Source: Bryobacteraceae bacterium
GTDB lineage: Bacteria > Acidobacteriota > Terriglobia > Bryobacterales > Bryobacteraceae
Direction of reading: 5' to 3'
DNA: 27,973 bases
NCBI GenBank assembly: GCA_030039005.1
Contig: JASHQT010000533.1
Span: 1-27,973, forward strand
The translations under genes and the position numbers were made by a program. Every line of letters starts with the position of its first letter. Position 1 is the stretch's first letter. The notes beneath the pieces were generated by a model. The model saw nothing but the letters and a program-made list of their open reading frames with translations. It did no database searches and was not told the origin of the DNA. Of this stretch, positions 1 through 7,448 are shown piece by piece.

Positions 1-782
1 TTACTGATCTCCCATAGCCGATTCTGATAGTCGGCCTGAGTTCTTTCGAGCACCCGCGCGGCCAGCATGATCGGAAACGCGCCGGTCGCCATGGCGGCGG
101 TTCGGAGCAACGGCCAGTTGGGACTCGCCGGATCGGAGTAGCTCAGCGCGTAAGTGGTCGGGTCGTCGAGACCGCCTGCGCCTGACAAGGCGAAACGGAT
201 CTGATCGGCGTGATAAGCTACGCGCTCCTCGAACGAGCCTTGATTGGCTTTATCGACGCTGTAGGGAATGCCGCGCAGGTTGGAGAGCGTCAGGATGATG
301 CCGAGCGGGTCGGCTACCCAGGGCCTTTTTTTCACGCGCGCCGGATCGGGAACCAAAGCGGCGTTGGCGATCGCCTGGATCGGCGTGCTATCCAGAATCG
401 ATTTCACCCGCGCCTGCTTGTTCGGCAAATCCGCGGTGCCGAGCAACGGAACGATGTCGATACTCCGAACCCAGCTTTGGTAGAGCCGGTTCACCGGCAT
501 ATCGGGATCAGGATCGGTCTGGGTGACGTGATCGAATTCCTCTTGGAGCGCTACCGAGCTGATGGCCGCGCACATGCCCCCGGCCGATGCGCCGGTCAAC
601 ACATCCAGGACCACATCGTGCGACGGGACGGTCCAATGGCTCGGATCGACACCGCTTTGCTGGAGCCGCGACTTTTCGTCATACCAGGCGTCCAAGGCCT
701 GGATCAGAAAATCCAGAACGCCCGCGGTATAGGCGCCGGCCGAAACCGCGCCCGCCATATTGAGAGCAATTCGAAAGGGCAT
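1..782 (-). CDS. Patatin-like phospholipase family protein (3' end cut by window edge)
   Basis: The frame is open on the minus strand from an ATG at 780-782 to the left edge, giving 260 codons with no stop; the TAA visible at positions 1-3 is out of frame. An AAGGAT Shine-Dalgarno-like stretch lies about 8 nt before the ATG, and an in-frame TGA lies upstream. The protein begins with an oxyanion-type glycine segment (NMAGAVSAGAY, residues 8-18) and has the nucleophile elbow GASAGG with Ser66 as candidate catalytic serine. A segment near residue 230 (ATGAFP) resembles the patatin-fold core. The catalytic Asp (DGG/DGA motif) is not seen and would lie beyond the edge. Patatins are Ser/Asp-dyad acyl hydrolases acting on phospholipids or other lipids; the substrate here is unknown. 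There is no signal peptide, so it is probably cytoplasmic. The family call is strong, the specific activity is not. Confidence 0.85.
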   Translation of the reverse strand, partial: MPFRIALNMAGAVSAGAYTAGVLDFLIQALDAWYDEKSRLQQSGVDPSHWTVPSHDVVLDVLTGASAGGMCAAISSVALQEEFDHVTQTDPDPDMPVNRLYQSWVRSIDIVPLLGTADLPNKQARVKSILDSTPIQAIANAALVPDPARVKKRPWVADPLGIILTLSNLRGIPYSVDKANQGSFEERVAYHADQIRFALSGAGGLDDPTTYALSYSDPASPNWPLLRTAAMATGAFPIMLAARVLERTQADYQNRLWEIS

Positions 783-901
783 AGTACGATCCTTAAGTCC
801 CCGCAGAAAGTCCCCTCAGAGCCCGATGGGCCCGCGCCTTCTCCAGCGCGCCATCGGAACAGGGTAAAGACTCGATCTTTCATGGGTTTGGTGCTTTGAA
901 T

Positions 902-907
902 CATAAT
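902..907 (+). promoter_or_regulatory. Candidate -10 box (CATAAT) just before pckG, leaderless type
   Basis: CATAAT matches TATAAT at 5 of 6 positions and ends 7 nt before the ATG at 915. Transcription would then start at or next to the start codon, and no Shine-Dalgarno sequence is present. The best -35 candidate (TTTCAT, 878-883, 18-bp spacer) is weak. Motif reading only. Confidence 0.35.
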
Positions 908-914
908 AGAAAAT

Positions 915-2753
915 ATGACGACTGCAAGCACAAACTATGCCCGGGACTTCTCGGAAGCCTTGAGCACCAACAAACACCTGCTCCGCTGGGTGGAGAAAAT
1001 GGCGGAGCTCACCAAGCCGGACAGCATTCATTGGGTGAATGGGTCGCAAGAGGAATATGAGGCGCTCTGCGCGCAGATGGTAGGCAGTGGAACGTTCATC
1101 AAATTGAACCAGGAGCTTTGGCCCGGCTGTTACTACGCGCGTTCGGACGCGAGCGATGTCGCGCGTGTCGAAAATCGCACGTTCATCTGCTCGCTGTCGA
1201 AAGACAACGCCGGGCCGACGAACAACTGGGTGAACCCGTTCGAGATGCGCAAAACGCTGAAGCGGCTGTTCAGCGGATGCATGCGCGGGCGAACCATGTA
1301 CGTGCTGGCGTTCAGCATGGGGCCGATTGGGTCGCCCATGTCGCAGATCGGCGTGCAGCTTACCGATTCTCCGTACGTCGTGGTGAGCATGCGCATCATG
1401 GCGCGCATCGGCCTGCGGGTGTTCCAGGAGATCGATAAAGACGAGAAACGTGTGGTGCCGTGCATGCACAGCGTCGGCATGCCGCTCGGCCCCGGCGATC
1501 ATGACGTGCCCTGGCCGTGCAACGAGGAAAAATACATCGTCCATTTCCCCGAAACGCGCGAGATTTGGTCCTATGGTTCCGGCTACGGCGGCAATGCGCT
1601 GCTCGGCAAGAAGTGCTTCGCGCTGCGCATCGCCTCCAACATCGCGCGCGACGAAGGCTGGATGGCCGAGCACATGCTGATCCTGGGCGTGGAAGATCCC
1701 CATGGCGAAAAAACCTACGTGGCCGGCGCGTTCCCGAGCGCCTGCGGCAAGACCAATTTTTCGATGATGGTGCCGCCCAAGGCTTTCCACGGATGGAAAA
1801 TCTGGACCGTGGGAGACGACATCGCCTGGATCAAGCCGGATGAGAACGGCCGCTTGCGCGCCATCAATCCCGAAGCCGGGTTCTTTGGCGTGGCGCCGGG
1901 TACGTCGATGAAAACCAATCCCAACGCCATGGCGGCGCTCGCGCGCAATAGCATCTTCACCAACACCGCGCTGACGCTCGACGGTGGCGTGTGGTGGGAA
2001 GGCATGACCGATGAGCCGCCGGCCGAGTGCCTGGATTGGCGCGGCAATCGCTGGACGCCGCAGATCGCCAAGGAAACCGGCGTTAAGGCCGCGCACCCCA
2101 ATTCACGCTTCACCGCTCCGGCGTCGCAATGCCCCACCATCGATCCCTCGTGGGAAGCTCCCGACGGCGTGCCGATCAGCGCGTTGATCTTCGGCGGCCG
2201 CCGCGCGAGCACGGTGCCGCTGGTCTACCAGGCGTTCAACTGGAGCGCGGGCGTATACGTCGGCGCGACCATGGGCTCGGAAATGACCGCCGCGGCCGTG
2301 GGCGGCGTGGGCCAGGTCCGCCGCGACCCCATGGCCATGCTGCCGTTTTGCGGCTATCACATGGGCGACTATTTCCGGCACTGGCTCAAGATGCAGCGCA
2401 CCCTGACTGAGACGCCGCGCATCTTCCACGTAAACTGGTTCCGCAAAGGCGCCGACGGCAAATTCCTGTGGCCCGGATTCAGCGAGAACATGCGCGTGCT
2501 GAAGTGGATCGTCGACCGGGCGCATGGCCGGGCGCTAGGCCGCGAGACGCCCATCGGCTGGATGCCGCGCTACGAGGATATCGATTGGACCGGTCTCGAC
2601 TTCTCCAAGGAGCAGTTCGATGAATTGCAAGCCTTCGACAAGGCCGCGTGGAAGCAGGAAGTGATCGGCCACGAAGAACTGTTCATCACGCTGCACGCAC
2701 ACTTACCTCCGGAGATGATCTACGAGCGCGAGCTGCTGATCTGCCGGATTTAA
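915..2753 (+). CDS. pckG: Phosphoenolpyruvate carboxykinase (GTP)
   Basis: This 612-residue protein has the usual length of GTP-dependent PEPCK (EC 4.1.1.32), which converts oxaloacetate and GTP to phosphoenolpyruvate, GDP and CO2 at the entry to gluconeogenesis. Visible motifs are [10 protein letters not shown] and GPTNNW in the N-terminal half, [11 protein letters not shown] before the nucleotide domain, the P-loop FPSACGKTN around residues 273-281 with the family's reactive cysteine, the kinase-2 metal site GDDIAWI near residue 300, and [10 protein letters not shown] toward the C-terminus. Residues SACGKTN distinguish the GTP family from the ATP-type enzyme. The ATG at 915 fits the family N-terminus ([16 protein letters not shown] follows). 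No ribosome binding site is seen, and a -10-like box sits 7 nt upstream. Its TAA abuts the stop codon of the convergent permease gene with no gap, leaving no room for a separate terminator. Confidence 0.97.
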   Translation: MTTASTNYARDFSEALSTNKHLLRWVEKMAELTKPDSIHWVNGSQEEYEALCAQMVGSGTFIKLNQELWPGCYYARSDASDVARVENRTFICSLSKDNAGPTNNWVNPFEMRKTLKRLFSGCMRGRTMYVLAFSMGPIGSPMSQIGVQLTDSPYVVVSMRIMARIGLRVFQEIDKDEKRVVPCMHSVGMPLGPGDHDVPWPCNEEKYIVHFPETREIWSYGSGYGGNALLGKKCFALRIASNIARDEGWMAEHMLILGVEDPHGEKTYVAGAFPSACGKTNFSMMVPPKAFHGWKIWTVGDDIAWIKPDENGRLRAINPEAGFFGVAPGTSMKTNPNAMAALARNSIFTNTALTLDGGVWWEGMTDEPPAECLDWRGNRWTPQIAKETGVKAAHPNSRFTAPASQCPTIDPSWEAPDGVPISALIFGGRRASTVPLVYQAFNWSAGVYVGATMGSEMTAAAVGGVGQVRRDPMAMLPFCGYHMGDYFRHWLKMQRTLTETPRIFHVNWFRKGADGKFLWPGFSENMRVLKWIVDRAHGRALGRETPIGWMPRYEDIDWTGLDFSKEQFDELQAFDKAAWKQEVIGHEELFITLHAHLPPEMIYERELLICRI

Positions 2754-5210
2754 TTACTCGGCTCGCAACGTGTCGGCCGGCTGAATGCGGCTGATGCGCA
2801 GGGCCGGGAGAAAACTGGCCGCGCCGGCGATGAATGCCATGAGCAGCGCGATCGCGCAGAACGTCGGGAGATCATAGGTTTTGACGCCGAAGAGCTGGCT
2901 CGTAAGAATGCGCGCGGTGACGAAAGCAAGCGCCATTCCGCAAACCAGGCCCGCGGCCGCGGCCGCTACGCCCGCCGAACCAATGTACAGCACTGCGCGC
3001 GGGACGGTGGAACCCAGGGCGATGCGGATGCCGATCTCGCGCGTGCGCTGGACCACCAGGTTCGATACCAATCCGTAAATGCCGAGCGCGGAGAGCAGCA
3101 GCGCAAGTCCGGAGAGCGTCGCGAGCAGCGCCACTTCGATTCTTTGCCGCTGGAGTTGTTCGGCCAGGATCTGATCCATGGAACGGAATCCGGAAACCGG
3201 CAGGTTGGGCGCAACGCCCGAAAGCGCGCGCTGCATCGCTGCGGTGAGCCCCTGGATGGGTCCGGCCGTGCGGACCACCCAACTGGGCTGAAACCAGATG
3301 TGCGCGAGGTTCACTAGCGCTTGCGGGGTCTGGGCCGCGGGCAGATAGACCACCGCTTCCGTGCTGATTGGAGCCGCCGGCTGAATGCCTGGGCGCTTCT
3401 CGACGTCGCCGACGATCCCGACAATCGTGAAAGTGACTCCCTCGGTTTTGAAATGATTTCCGATGGGCGCGGGATTATCGAAAAAGCGCCTGCCGAAGGC
3501 CTGGTTCACGATGGCGACCGGCTCGGACGGGGCGTTGTCGGTATCGCGCGGCAACCGGCCAGCGACCAGCGGAATGCGCAGTGTAGAAAAATAACCCGGC
3601 GTAATGTAAGCCATGCTGGATCCGCGTTTGGTACCCGCTTTGCTACCGTCCTGGATGGCGACTAGATCGTTTAGCCCGCGCTCAAAAGGCATGCTGAGGC
3701 CTACGGCGGCATCGCGCACACCGGGAATCTCGCGCATCGCTGCGACGCTTTTGTCGAGCAGGTTTCGAAACGCTGCCGCGTCCCGGTAGCGCGCATCGTC
3801 GAGCGACGCGGTCGCCGTCATCACGTTGTGCCCATCGAAGCCCGGTGGCAGCGTCTCGAGATATACCAGCGTGCGGACCAGTAGGCCAGCCGAAATCAAC
3901 AGCACCACCGTGAGCGCCACTTGTGCGGCGATCAATGCCTGGCGAAGACGGCGGGAACGGCCGGTGACCGCGCGGGATCCGGCGTGGCCAGATCCGGAAT
4001 GGAAAGCCCCGAGATCGAAGCGGCGAATTTCGAGCGCCGGCAGCATCGCGCAGAGCAGGCTGGCGACCAGCGACACGCCCAGGGTGAACACCAGCGCCCG
4101 TAAATCGATGGAAACGCCGCCAACCGGAAGCATGGACTCCGGCAGCAGCCGAGGGAGCGCGCGAGACAATGCCACGGCCAGAGCCACCCCACCGGTTCCT
4201 CCCGCGAGCGCGACAACCAAGTCCTCCTTCCACAATTCGCTGAGTACGCCGAAACGTGAGGCCCCCAAGGCGAAGCGCGTCGCGATCTCATGCCTGCGAC
4301 GCAACAGGCGAACCAGCGCCAGGCCCGCGAGATTCGCGCAAGCGATCAGCAAAATAAACCCGACCGCGAGCATCAGCACGATCACCGGCCCGCGCATGTC
4401 GCCGGCGAGTTCCAGTTGCAGCGGGCGTGCGTAGATCCGCGCATGGCCGTGGTATTTGCTTTCGAGTTCGGAAAAGTACGGCAGACGGATGCGGCTGAGC
4501 TGCGCATTCACCTGCGCCCACGTGGCGTCTGGTCTGAGGCGAACCAGGATGGCGCAATTGGTGCCGGCGCATTCGCCGGTGGGCGCCGGTTGCAAAGGCG
4601 TGAATACATCGGCGTGGCTGGGCGTGATGGCGCCGCGCGGAAGTACGCCGACTACGGTATAGGGCTCGCCTTTAAGCAGCACGGACTGGCCCACGATCCG
4701 GGCATCGGAGTGAAACGCGGACTGCCACAGGGCATAACTCAGCACGGCCACCGGCGGCCCGTGCTGCCGGTCTTCTTCTTGGGTGAAGCTTCGGCCGAGA
4801 TACAGCGGGATGCCCAAAACATCGAAATAGCGCGCCGAAACGCGGCTCCCCGTCACGTATCGTGCCGCTCCTCCGGCGGTAAGGTTTACACCCCCGGAGC
4901 TGCCCCAGCCCGAGGATGCCAGGATCACCGAGTCCAGGCTGGCGGTGAAAACCTGCCAGGAATCGCCGCTGAAGCTGTCATCGTCCTCCACGAATGGTGT
5001 AGCGCGAAGAGGATCGATGCCTTCGGTGTGCGCGACTAGAGCGGCCACGCGGTCCGGCCGCGGATAAGGCAGCGCGCGCAGCAGAAACGCGTCCAGCAGG
5101 CTAAACACCGCGGTGTTGATGCCGATGGCGAGCGTCAGCGTCGCAATCGCGGTCGCCGTGAATAGCGGCGCTTTCGCCAAGCGCCGGAACACTTGCCGGA
5201 AGGATCCCAT
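2754..5210 (-). CDS. ADOP-type ABC transporter permease (MacB/FtsX family, duplicated)
   Basis: About 818 residues from the preferred ATG at 5208-5210. It has the architecture MacB periplasmic core plus FtsX domain, twice: an N-terminal anchor (FTATAIATLTLAIGINTAVFS), a first periplasmic region, three helices around the RRRHEIATRFALGASR signature, then a second anchor, a second periplasmic domain and a final FtsX block with QRTREIGIRIALGST. This matches the 'acidobacterial duplicated orphan permease' type. Related MacB proteins work with an ATPase in efflux or lipoprotein/peptide export; no ATPase gene is nearby, as is usual for orphan permeases. A TTG at 5270 and an ATG at 5252 lie upstream in frame, but the family N-terminus (FRQVFRRLAKAPLF) follows the 5210 start and a TATCAT box sits 6 nt before it. 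The substrate cannot be inferred. Confidence 0.92.
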   Translation of the reverse strand: MGSFRQVFRRLAKAPLFTATAIATLTLAIGINTAVFSLLDAFLLRALPYPRPDRVAALVAHTEGIDPLRATPFVEDDDSFSGDSWQVFTASLDSVILASSGWGSSGGVNLTAGGAARYVTGSRVSARYFDVLGIPLYLGRSFTQEEDRQHGPPVAVLSYALWQSAFHSDARIVGQSVLLKGEPYTVVGVLPRGAITPSHADVFTPLQPAPTGECAGTNCAILVRLRPDATWAQVNAQLSRIRLPYFSELESKYHGHARIYARPLQLELAGDMRGPVIVLMLAVGFILLIACANLAGLALVRLLRRRHEIATRFALGASRFGVLSELWKEDLVVALAGGTGGVALAVALSRALPRLLPESMLPVGGVSIDLRALVFTLGVSLVASLLCAMLPALEIRRFDLGAFHSGSGHAGSRAVTGRSRRLRQALIAAQVALTVVLLISAGLLVRTLVYLETLPPGFDGHNVMTATASLDDARYRDAAAFRNLLDKSVAAMREIPGVRDAAVGLSMPFERGLNDLVAIQDGSKAGTKRGSSMAYITPGYFSTLRIPLVAGRLPRDTDNAPSEPVAIVNQAFGRRFFDNPAPIGNHFKTEGVTFTIVGIVGDVEKRPGIQPAAPISTEAVVYLPAAQTPQALVNLAHIWFQPSWVVRTAGPIQGLTAAMQRALSGVAPNLPVSGFRSMDQILAEQLQRQRIEVALLATLSGLALLLSALGIYGLVSNLVVQRTREIGIRIALGSTVPRAVLYIGSAGVAAAAAGLVCGMALAFVTARILTSQLFGVKTYDLPTFCAIALLMAFIAGAASFLPALRISRIQPADTLRAE

Positions 5211-5216
5211 ACCGGA

Positions 5217-5222
5217 ATGATA
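5217..5222 (-). promoter_or_regulatory. Candidate -10 box (TATCAT) before the ADOP permease
   Basis: Read on the minus strand, TATCAT (5 of 6 matches to TATAAT) ends 6 nt before the ATG at 5210. An AGGAG lies 14 nt upstream of that ATG, too far for an ideal ribosome site. The spacing suggests a leaderless transcript; no clear -35 box was found. Confidence 0.3.
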
Positions 5223-5257
5223 CGCTCCTGGAGACCGCCCGGTTCCCTGCATTCCAT

Positions 5258-5263
5258 TAGAAT
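5258..5263 (+). promoter_or_regulatory. Candidate -10 box (TAGAAT) before the DUF3179 gene
   Basis: TAGAAT (5 of 6 matches) ends 6 nt before the ATG at 5270, in the 59-bp gap between two divergent genes. There is no Shine-Dalgarno sequence. The spacer AGGGCA also appears directly before the scpA start (14460-14465), again behind a -10-like box. A leaderless start is inferred. Confidence 0.3.
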
Positions 5264-5269
5264 AGGGCA

Positions 5270-6517
5270 ATGCAAGCCATCGCCCGGGCGCGCTGGATCC
5301 TCGTCCTGAGCGCTTGCTCCATCGTATCCCTGGCTTGCGTCGCTTATCCGATTTACGTGATCCGCCCGTTCCGTGCGCAAGGCCCGCGCGAGCTGATGAT
5401 GGCGCTCGCGATTACCCGCTACAGCGGTCTGATTACGGCGATCTCGGCGTTGGCGGCCGTCGGCGCTGCGCTAGCGTATTGGCGCGCGCGGCCCGGGATC
5501 CGTCAACGGAATCTAGCCGTAGCGCTGGCCATGAGCGTCTGCATCCTCGCGGGACTGGCGCACGTGAATGTTTACGAACAACTGATGTTCCATGCCGCGG
5601 ACCATCCGGCATTCGTCTCCGCGGCCGCGGCTAAGATCGATGCCGACGACAAGCTGATTGTGGTCAAAATCGGCGGCGTCGCTCGCGCCTACCCGGTCCG
5701 CATCATGGCTTATCACCATGTCCTCAACGACAGAGTGGGAGGGACGGCTCTCGTCGCGACATATTGAACCCTCTGTCACACCGGTCTGGTGTGGAGCAGG
5801 GAGATCGCAGGGCGGCGGCTGACGTTTCATCTGGCCGGCATCAACAATCAGAATTTTCTGATGCGCGACGAGGAAACGGGCAGCTTTTGGCAGCAGATCA
5901 GTGGACGCGCCATTTCCGGGCCGCTCCAAGGCCGCGAGCTCGCGCTCATCTTCTCCGACGAATTGACCTTCGCCGCCTGGAAAGCGGAAGCGCCGCAAGG
6001 CACGGTGCTGGCCGCCGATCCGCAATACGCCTCCGAATACGAAACCAAGAATTGGGACGTGAGGATGCGGCGCGCTCCCACCGTCATTCAATTTCCCGAG
6101 CAAGGCATGCAGGCGCGCGACTTGATCTTAGGAATTCAGGCCGGCGGGGCGAGCCGCGCGTTCCTATACGATCGCGTGATCCAGGAAAAGCTGGTACACG
6201 GTCGCGTGGGCGCCGAACCCGTGATCCTGGTGGTAGGCGCGGATGGCCAATCGGTACGGGCTTTTCGTGACATCGCGCCTGGCCTGCCGCCGGGCACAGA
6301 AGACGCGCCCGAATTTTATCGCCTGAGCGGTGCTCAGCTCGGAGGCGCACTCATGATCGATGCGCCTACCGGCAGCCGATGGAATTTCGAAGGCTGCGCC
6401 ATCTCCGGGAAAGCAAAGGGCGCGTGCCTGGAGCGCGTCCCCATGCTGAAAGACTATTGGTTCGACTGGCGTGAGTATAATCCCGGGACCACTGTTTGGG
6501 GCCACGGCCTGCATTAG
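5270..6517 (+). CDS. Membrane-anchored DUF3179 protein, predicted selenoprotein (in-frame TGA at 5765-5767 = Sec166)
   Basis: One frame runs from the ATG at 5270 to the TAG at 6515-6517 (415 residues), broken only by a TGA at codon 166. Residues 9-31, about 50-71 and 81-98 are hydrophobic and likely span the membrane; the DUF3179 domain follows from about 115. Before the TGA the sequence reads AYPVRIMAYHHVLNDRVGGTALVATY; after it, TLCHTGLVWSREIAGR. DUF3179 proteins normally read AYP..xHEIVND..GG.PV.VTYCPLC at this point, so the TGA replaces the first Cys of CxxC, giving U-T-L-C. The 3' half (GSFWQQISGRAISGPLQG, AAWKAEAPQGTVL) remains typical of the family for 249 codons with no decay. A SECIS-like hairpin follows the TGA. 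DUF3179 function is unknown; a CxxC/UxxC site suggests redox or metal chemistry. The alternative is a nonsense mutation. The 3' end overlaps the convergent RidA gene by 4 bp. Confidence 0.8.
5765..5801 (+). promoter_or_regulatory. Candidate bacterial SECIS element with Sec UGA codon
   Basis: The TGA (5765-5767) is followed by CACACC (5777-5782), loop GGTCT (5783-5787) and GGTGTG (5788-5793), a perfect 6-bp stem. Below it, CTCTG (5771-5775) can pair with CAGGG (5797-5801, one G-U pair) across an internal loop of one T against GAG. The loop starts 15 nt after the TGA. From memory, the E. coli fdhF SECIS has the same GGUCU loop core, recognised by SelB, with an unpaired U on the 5' side of the stem and slightly longer spacing. 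Confidence 0.7.
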
Positions 6518-6897
6518 CGTTCTCCGATTCGCGCCGTCGCCTCGATCTCGATTTTGACGCGCGGGTCGATCAGCGCGGCCGAGATCATGGTGGCCGCGGG
6601 CCGTATTTCGCCGAAATATTTCCGCAGCACCGGCCAGCAAGGCTCAAAGTCCTCAACGCGCGGAAGAATGTACCGCACGCGCACCACGTCAGCCAGGCGG
6701 CTGCCCGCCGCAGCTAGCGCCTTCTCGATATTGACCAAGCACTGCTCGGCCTGCTCGACCACATTCTCGGAAATGCTCATGGTTCGGTAGTCAAAGCCGG
6801 TGGTCCCGGAAACGAAAATCCACTCGCCATCCACCACCGCGCGCGAATAACCGATCTCGCGCTCCCAGGCCGAATCCGACGAGATCAGGCGGCGCAA
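6514..6897 (-). CDS. RidA family (YjgF/YER057c/UK114) protein
   Basis: 127 residues, the usual length for RidA proteins, which are trimeric enzymes that hydrolyse reactive enamine/imine intermediates to ketoacids and ammonia. Visible features are GEWIFVSGTTG (residues 24-34), the helix EQAEQCLVNIEKALAAAG, and the C-terminal active-site strand with Arg99 in RPAAT and acidic residues in KIEIEATAR (Glu117 and Glu119). Arg and Glu at these places are the catalytic anchors of deaminating members, so activity is plausible. The N-terminus differs from the classic PYSQA-bearing type, so it may be a side-branch rather than RidA itself. A TTG at 6895-6897 is the start, supported by GAGGAG 8 nt upstream. 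Its stop overlaps that of the convergent DUF3179 gene by 4 bp. Confidence 0.9.
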   Translation of the reverse strand: MRRLISSDSAWEREIGYSRAVVDGEWIFVSGTTGFDYRTMSISENVVEQAEQCLVNIEKALAAAGSRLADVVRVRYILPRVEDFEPCWPVLRKYFGEIRPAATMISAALIDPRVKIEIEATARIGER

Positions 6898-6905
6898 GCT
6901 GAAGT

Positions 6906-6911
6906 CTCCTC
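6906..6911 (-). promoter_or_regulatory. Ribosome binding site fixing the TTG start of the RidA-family gene
   Basis: On the minus strand GAGGAG lies 8 nt before TTG (6895-6897). No ATG is available at a comparable position at the start of the conserved protein, so this site decides the start. Confidence 0.65.
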
Positions 6912-6916
6912 GATAG

Positions 6917-6938
6917 TTGCATGCATCACTTGCATGCA
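6917..6938. repeat. Direct repeat of a palindromic 9-mer, candidate operator
   Basis: TTGCATGCA occurs at 6917-6925 and again at 6930-6938, a 13-bp period, each copy containing the perfect palindrome TGCATGCA. The pair lies in the 110-bp gap between the divergent RidA-family and DUF6152 genes. A regulator binding as a dimer on each copy is possible; no function is shown. Confidence 0.35.
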
Positions 6939-6986
6939 GCCGGGTAACCAGGGGCTCTTCATAGCCCGTCTATTTTATGACAGAAT

Positions 6987-6998
6987 CTACCAAGGAGA
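6987..6998 (+). promoter_or_regulatory. Ribosome binding region shared by the two genes of the first DUF6152/DLSGVW pair
   Basis: The 12-mer CTACCAAGGAGA precedes the ATG at 7008, and the identical 12-mer recurs at 7431-7442 before the ATG at 7449. AAGGAG is the Shine-Dalgarno core. The repeat may ensure matched translation of the two secreted proteins. Confidence 0.6.
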
Positions 6999-7007
6999 GA
7001 AATCTGC

Positions 7008-7421
7008 ATGAAAGCTTCGTTCGCTTCGTTGGTTGCCGGAATCGTATTATTGGCCCCGGCCGCGGCTCTCGCGCATCATTCGTTCGCCGCCGAATATGAC
7101 GTGAAGAAACCGGTGACGCTCAAAGGTACCGTCACGAAAGTCGAGTGGACTAATCCGCACGCCCGCTTTTATCTGGACGTCAAAGACGAAAGCGGCAAAG
7201 TCACCAATTGGAACCTGGAACTGGCCAGCCCGAACGTTCTGGTCCGGCAGGGATGGAATCGGCACTCATTAAAAGTTGGCGATGAGGTCACCGTGGAAGG
7301 CTCGGCGGCCAAAGACGGATCGGATATGGCCAACGCCCGGACGGTCACGCTGGCCGATGGCAAGAAGGTATTCGCCTTCTCGGCCGCCGACAATCCGCCG
7401 CCTCCCCCGCCGGCCCAATAG
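7008..7421 (+). CDS. DUF6152 family secreted protein, copy 1
   Basis: 137 residues. A signal peptide covers about residues 1-22 and ends ALA, so the mature protein should begin HHSFAAEYD. The body reads like a small beta-barrel/OB-like domain: TLKGTVTKVEWTNPHARFYLDV, then a WNLELASPN strand and LKVGDEVTVEGSAAKDGS. The His-His start and the NPH motif are shared with copy 2 at 17944-18369. The C-terminus is a polyproline tail (PPPPPPAQ). The family has no assigned function; two N-terminal histidines plus a conserved internal His suggest metal binding, which is inference. It is the first gene of a pair with the DLSGVW protein 27 bp downstream and is preceded by AAGGAG. Location is inferred as periplasmic. 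Confidence 0.85.
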   Translation: MKASFASLVAGIVLLAPAAALAHHSFAAEYDVKKPVTLKGTVTKVEWTNPHARFYLDVKDESGKVTNWNLELASPNVLVRQGWNRHSLKVGDEVTVEGSAAKDGSDMANARTVTLADGKKVFAFSAADNPPPPPPAQ

Positions 7422-7448
7422 AATCGGCAGCTACCAAGGAGAACCACC

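Noticed and set aside
816..2096. A 426-codon minus-strand frame across pckG
   Set aside because: It lies opposite a clear PEP carboxykinase gene. Its composition is rich in His, Arg and Ala, as expected of an antisense frame in high-GC DNA.
4290..5039. A 249-codon plus-strand frame inside the ADOP permease gene
   Set aside because: Opposite-strand shadow of a clear membrane protein gene, with no hydrophobic or domain pattern of its own.
5789..6517. The 3' half of the DUF3179 gene as a separate gene starting at a GTG
   Set aside because: It shares the frame of 5270-5764, lacks the conserved N-terminal part of the domain, has no ribosome site and begins within the candidate SECIS stem. One recoded gene explains it better.
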